Assembly: GCF_963678635.1 (NCBI RefSeq)
Contig: NW_026970810.1
Location: 7,501 to 71,500 of the forward strand
Direction of reading: 5' to 3'
DNA length: 64,000 nucleotides
DNA from: Symsagittifera roscoffensis
Lineage: Eukaryota; Xenacoelomorpha; Acoela; Convolutidae
Under the pieces are notes generated by a model. That model did not search any database, was not told the origin of the DNA, and saw only the letters and a program-made list of their open reading frames with translations. The number at the start of each line of letters is the position of its first letter. Position 1 is the first letter of the stretch. The position numbers and the translations under genes are program-made. Of this stretch, positions 62,531-64,000 are shown piece after piece.

Positions 62531-62755
62531 ATGGAACAAATTGAGTCACCATCAGTAGTTACCCCGAAAGCTGATCCTTCCCCTGTAGTTTCACCATGGC
62601 TTGACGAACCGGGTTGCTCAACTCCAAAGCGTACCCCTGTGGCTACTGTGAGCAACCACATGGAAAACTTAACCCCTTCTCTCTGTCTAGCGCCAAAGAA
62701 AAAAAGGAAGTTAACAACACTAGAGAAAGCGCAGGAGTATTTGGACCTTATATAA
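62531..62755 (+). CDS. Short Ser/Pro-rich protein with nuclear localisation motif, divergent gene 2
   Basis: 74 residues. The ATG lies three bases after the stop of the preceding gene. The N-terminal two thirds are Ser/Pro/Thr-rich with repeated VTPK/VVSP-type sites. APKKKRKL is a textbook monopartite nuclear localisation signal, followed by a short helix (LEKAQEYLDLI). A nuclear regulator or phosphorylation target is plausible. No family is recognised. Confidence 0.5.
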   Translation: MEQIESPSVVTPKADPSPVVSPWLDEPGCSTPKRTPVATVSNHMENLTPSLCLAPKKKRKLTTLEKAQEYLDLI

Positions 62756-64000
62756 CTTTGAAACTGAGGTTGAGTTTTTTTGATTTTTGTTTGTATTTAT
62801 TGTGTATAATAATTTAACTTTAAAATTGAGTTTGAGTTTGTATCTTGTATTTGTTCATTAATTATCACACGATTGGGTTCTGATTAAAAATTTATTTCAA
62901 AAGCCTTTAAAAATTGAAGTTACAAAAATCATTTATTTTTATTAAATTGACTATTTTTTTTTTCAATTAAAAACAAAAAAAAAATCCGTAAAATTTTCAT
63001 TTTTTCCACAAATAGGATTTAACATATTAACATTGAAGTTCTTATTTACATTAGTGATCTTGACAAAAAACTGAAAAGCATCCATATATATGCTAATTTT
63101 TAGAAAACAAGATTAAAAAAATCAAATTCGTTTTTTGAAAAAAGATAATTAACGTCAAAAAAAAAACTGTAAAAAAATAATTTTGGATGAAAACTTATGT
63201 TGTCATATGTTTATTCAAATAGTTATCATACAAATTAAACATAATGAAAAATAGTATAAAAGATGTTTAAAACCAACTTTTTGATAAAAATAATTATTTT
63301 TTTTAAGGTTTTTTAGTTAAAAATTTGATTTTTTAATTACAAAAAGGAAAAAAAAAGCATCAATTTTTTTCTTTTTCTACAAATTGGAGTTACCATTTGA
63401 TCATTGATACTGTTGTCTCCAAAAATGGTCATATTGAAAAAAATACAAGTATTCATCATCATGCAAAATATTTGAGAAAAATAATAAAAATCAAACTTTT
63501 TAATTGATGACTCATCGTTTTTTCATTTTTCCGAAAAAATGCGATTTTCAACCAGAAGACGCAATTTTTTATTATGAGCAAGTGGTGTTATTATGAAATT
63601 GCATTGAGGGGCACGACTAATGAGATTGTGGGAGTAGATGTTTTTTCATTAGTCTTCGAGAAAAACGCTAATCCCCTTAATCCCCCCTAAAACAACGAAC
63701 TCATTTCTCTTTACAGAAAAGTATTTTTTCGGACTTTTTTTTCAACTCGAAAGACAACTGAGACAAATTCATGGTGATATGGACCGTGCGACCGCTCCGT
63801 GATTGACATCATTGATAACAATGCGCCTGGAAAGTTAAAAAACTGTCATTTTTTAGATTTTGCTTTACTTATTCATCATTTCAACTGTTTTTGATACTAA
63901 TTTTGACGTTTTTATAAGATATTCTGTCCCCATGACAACTGGGATATTTAGGATCTATCATGTGTTGTGACATGCTCAACTTTTATTTGCAATTTCGAAA
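62756..64000. other. A/T-rich sequence to the right of the Polinton-like genes
   Basis: About 1.2 kb of homopolymer-rich sequence without a credible ORF. Two loosely similar passages (around 62,960-63,030 and 63,335-63,400) suggest weak internal repetition. It may contain the right end of the element, but no inverted copy of the left flank was recognised. Confidence 0.35.

Larger units (their letters stand above)
52380..62755 (-). mobile_element. Polinton/Maverick-like (adintovirus-like) element without PolB
   Basis: A dense block of about 10.4 kb encodes the Polinton hallmark set: adenain-like protease, double jelly-roll capsid, penton-like protein, packaging ATPase and retroviral-type integrase, all on the minus strand with overlaps of a few bases, plus two divergent plus-strand genes. 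All reading frames are intact, so the copy could be recent or functional. Typical Polintons are 15-20 kb and encode a protein-primed DNA polymerase B of over 1,000 residues; no such gene is present between the flanks or within the remaining 1.2 kb of the window. Terminal inverted repeats and target duplication were not found, so the limits given are those of the genes. Confidence 0.85.

Noticed and set aside
62756-64000. Remnant of DNA polymerase B or terminal inverted repeat
   Set aside because: No polymerase motif in any frame and no inverted match to 51,240-52,380 could be seen.

Overview
The window is animal nuclear DNA. Host genes are broken into exons by multi-kilobase introns, the sequence is AT-rich and full of repeats, and there is a 200-base assembly gap. 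The species cannot be fixed. A Mu-class glutathione S-transferase with an apparently non-canonical GA-AG intron, beside a Ty3-type element carrying an env gene, is reminiscent of larvacean tunicates, but this is only a weak hint. No bacterial genes, CRISPR arrays or rRNA genes were seen.

Region 1 (1 to about 17,340, plus strand) is a very long env-bearing Ty3/gypsy-type endogenous retrovirus-like element. Its order is: untranslated leader with tandem candidate splice donors; two unknown ORFs; gag; zinc-knuckle segment; protease-RT-RNase H; integrase; two tiny membrane ORFs; a 378-codon reading frame with no ATG; an 872-residue envelope glycoprotein; a 601-residue unknown ORF; a 78-nt intron; and a 3' untranslated region. 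The plus strand is strikingly poor in G. Gag-pol is broken into four frame segments. LTRs were not found.

Region 2 (about 17,340 to 36,100) is host sequence. On the plus strand there are three exons of an unknown multi-pass membrane protein gene. On the minus strand there is a Mu-class GST gene in which the module 'exon 1 + exon 2' has been tandemly duplicated (two units of about 4.1-4.2 kb) while there is a single terminal exon. The introns hold minisatellites, tRNA-like SINE heads and hAT-like MITEs.

Region 3 (about 36,100 to 51,450) is repeat-dominated. It contains a decayed Ty3/gypsy element, a hairpin-bearing repeat family, at least eight copies of a hairpin-ended non-autonomous transposon of about 0.5 kb, the assembly gap, and one probable host terminal exon.

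Region 4 (about 52,380 to 62,755) is a compact Polinton/Maverick-like (adintovirus-like) element of about 10.4 kb. Sixteen genes lie nearly head to tail on the minus strand, and two short genes diverge on the plus strand. The morphogenesis set is complete: adenain-like protease, double jelly-roll major capsid, basic core protein, penton-like minor capsid, packaging ATPase and retrovirus-type integrase. The usual protein-primed DNA polymerase B is absent. Where replication genes would be expected there is a protein with an HUH-relaxase-like motif set, a PC4-like putative ssDNA-binding protein and a DEDD-exonuclease-like protein. This possible replacement of PolB by a rolling-circle-type initiator is the strongest candidate for an undescribed system in the window. 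The multi-accessory retroelement of region 1 is the second.
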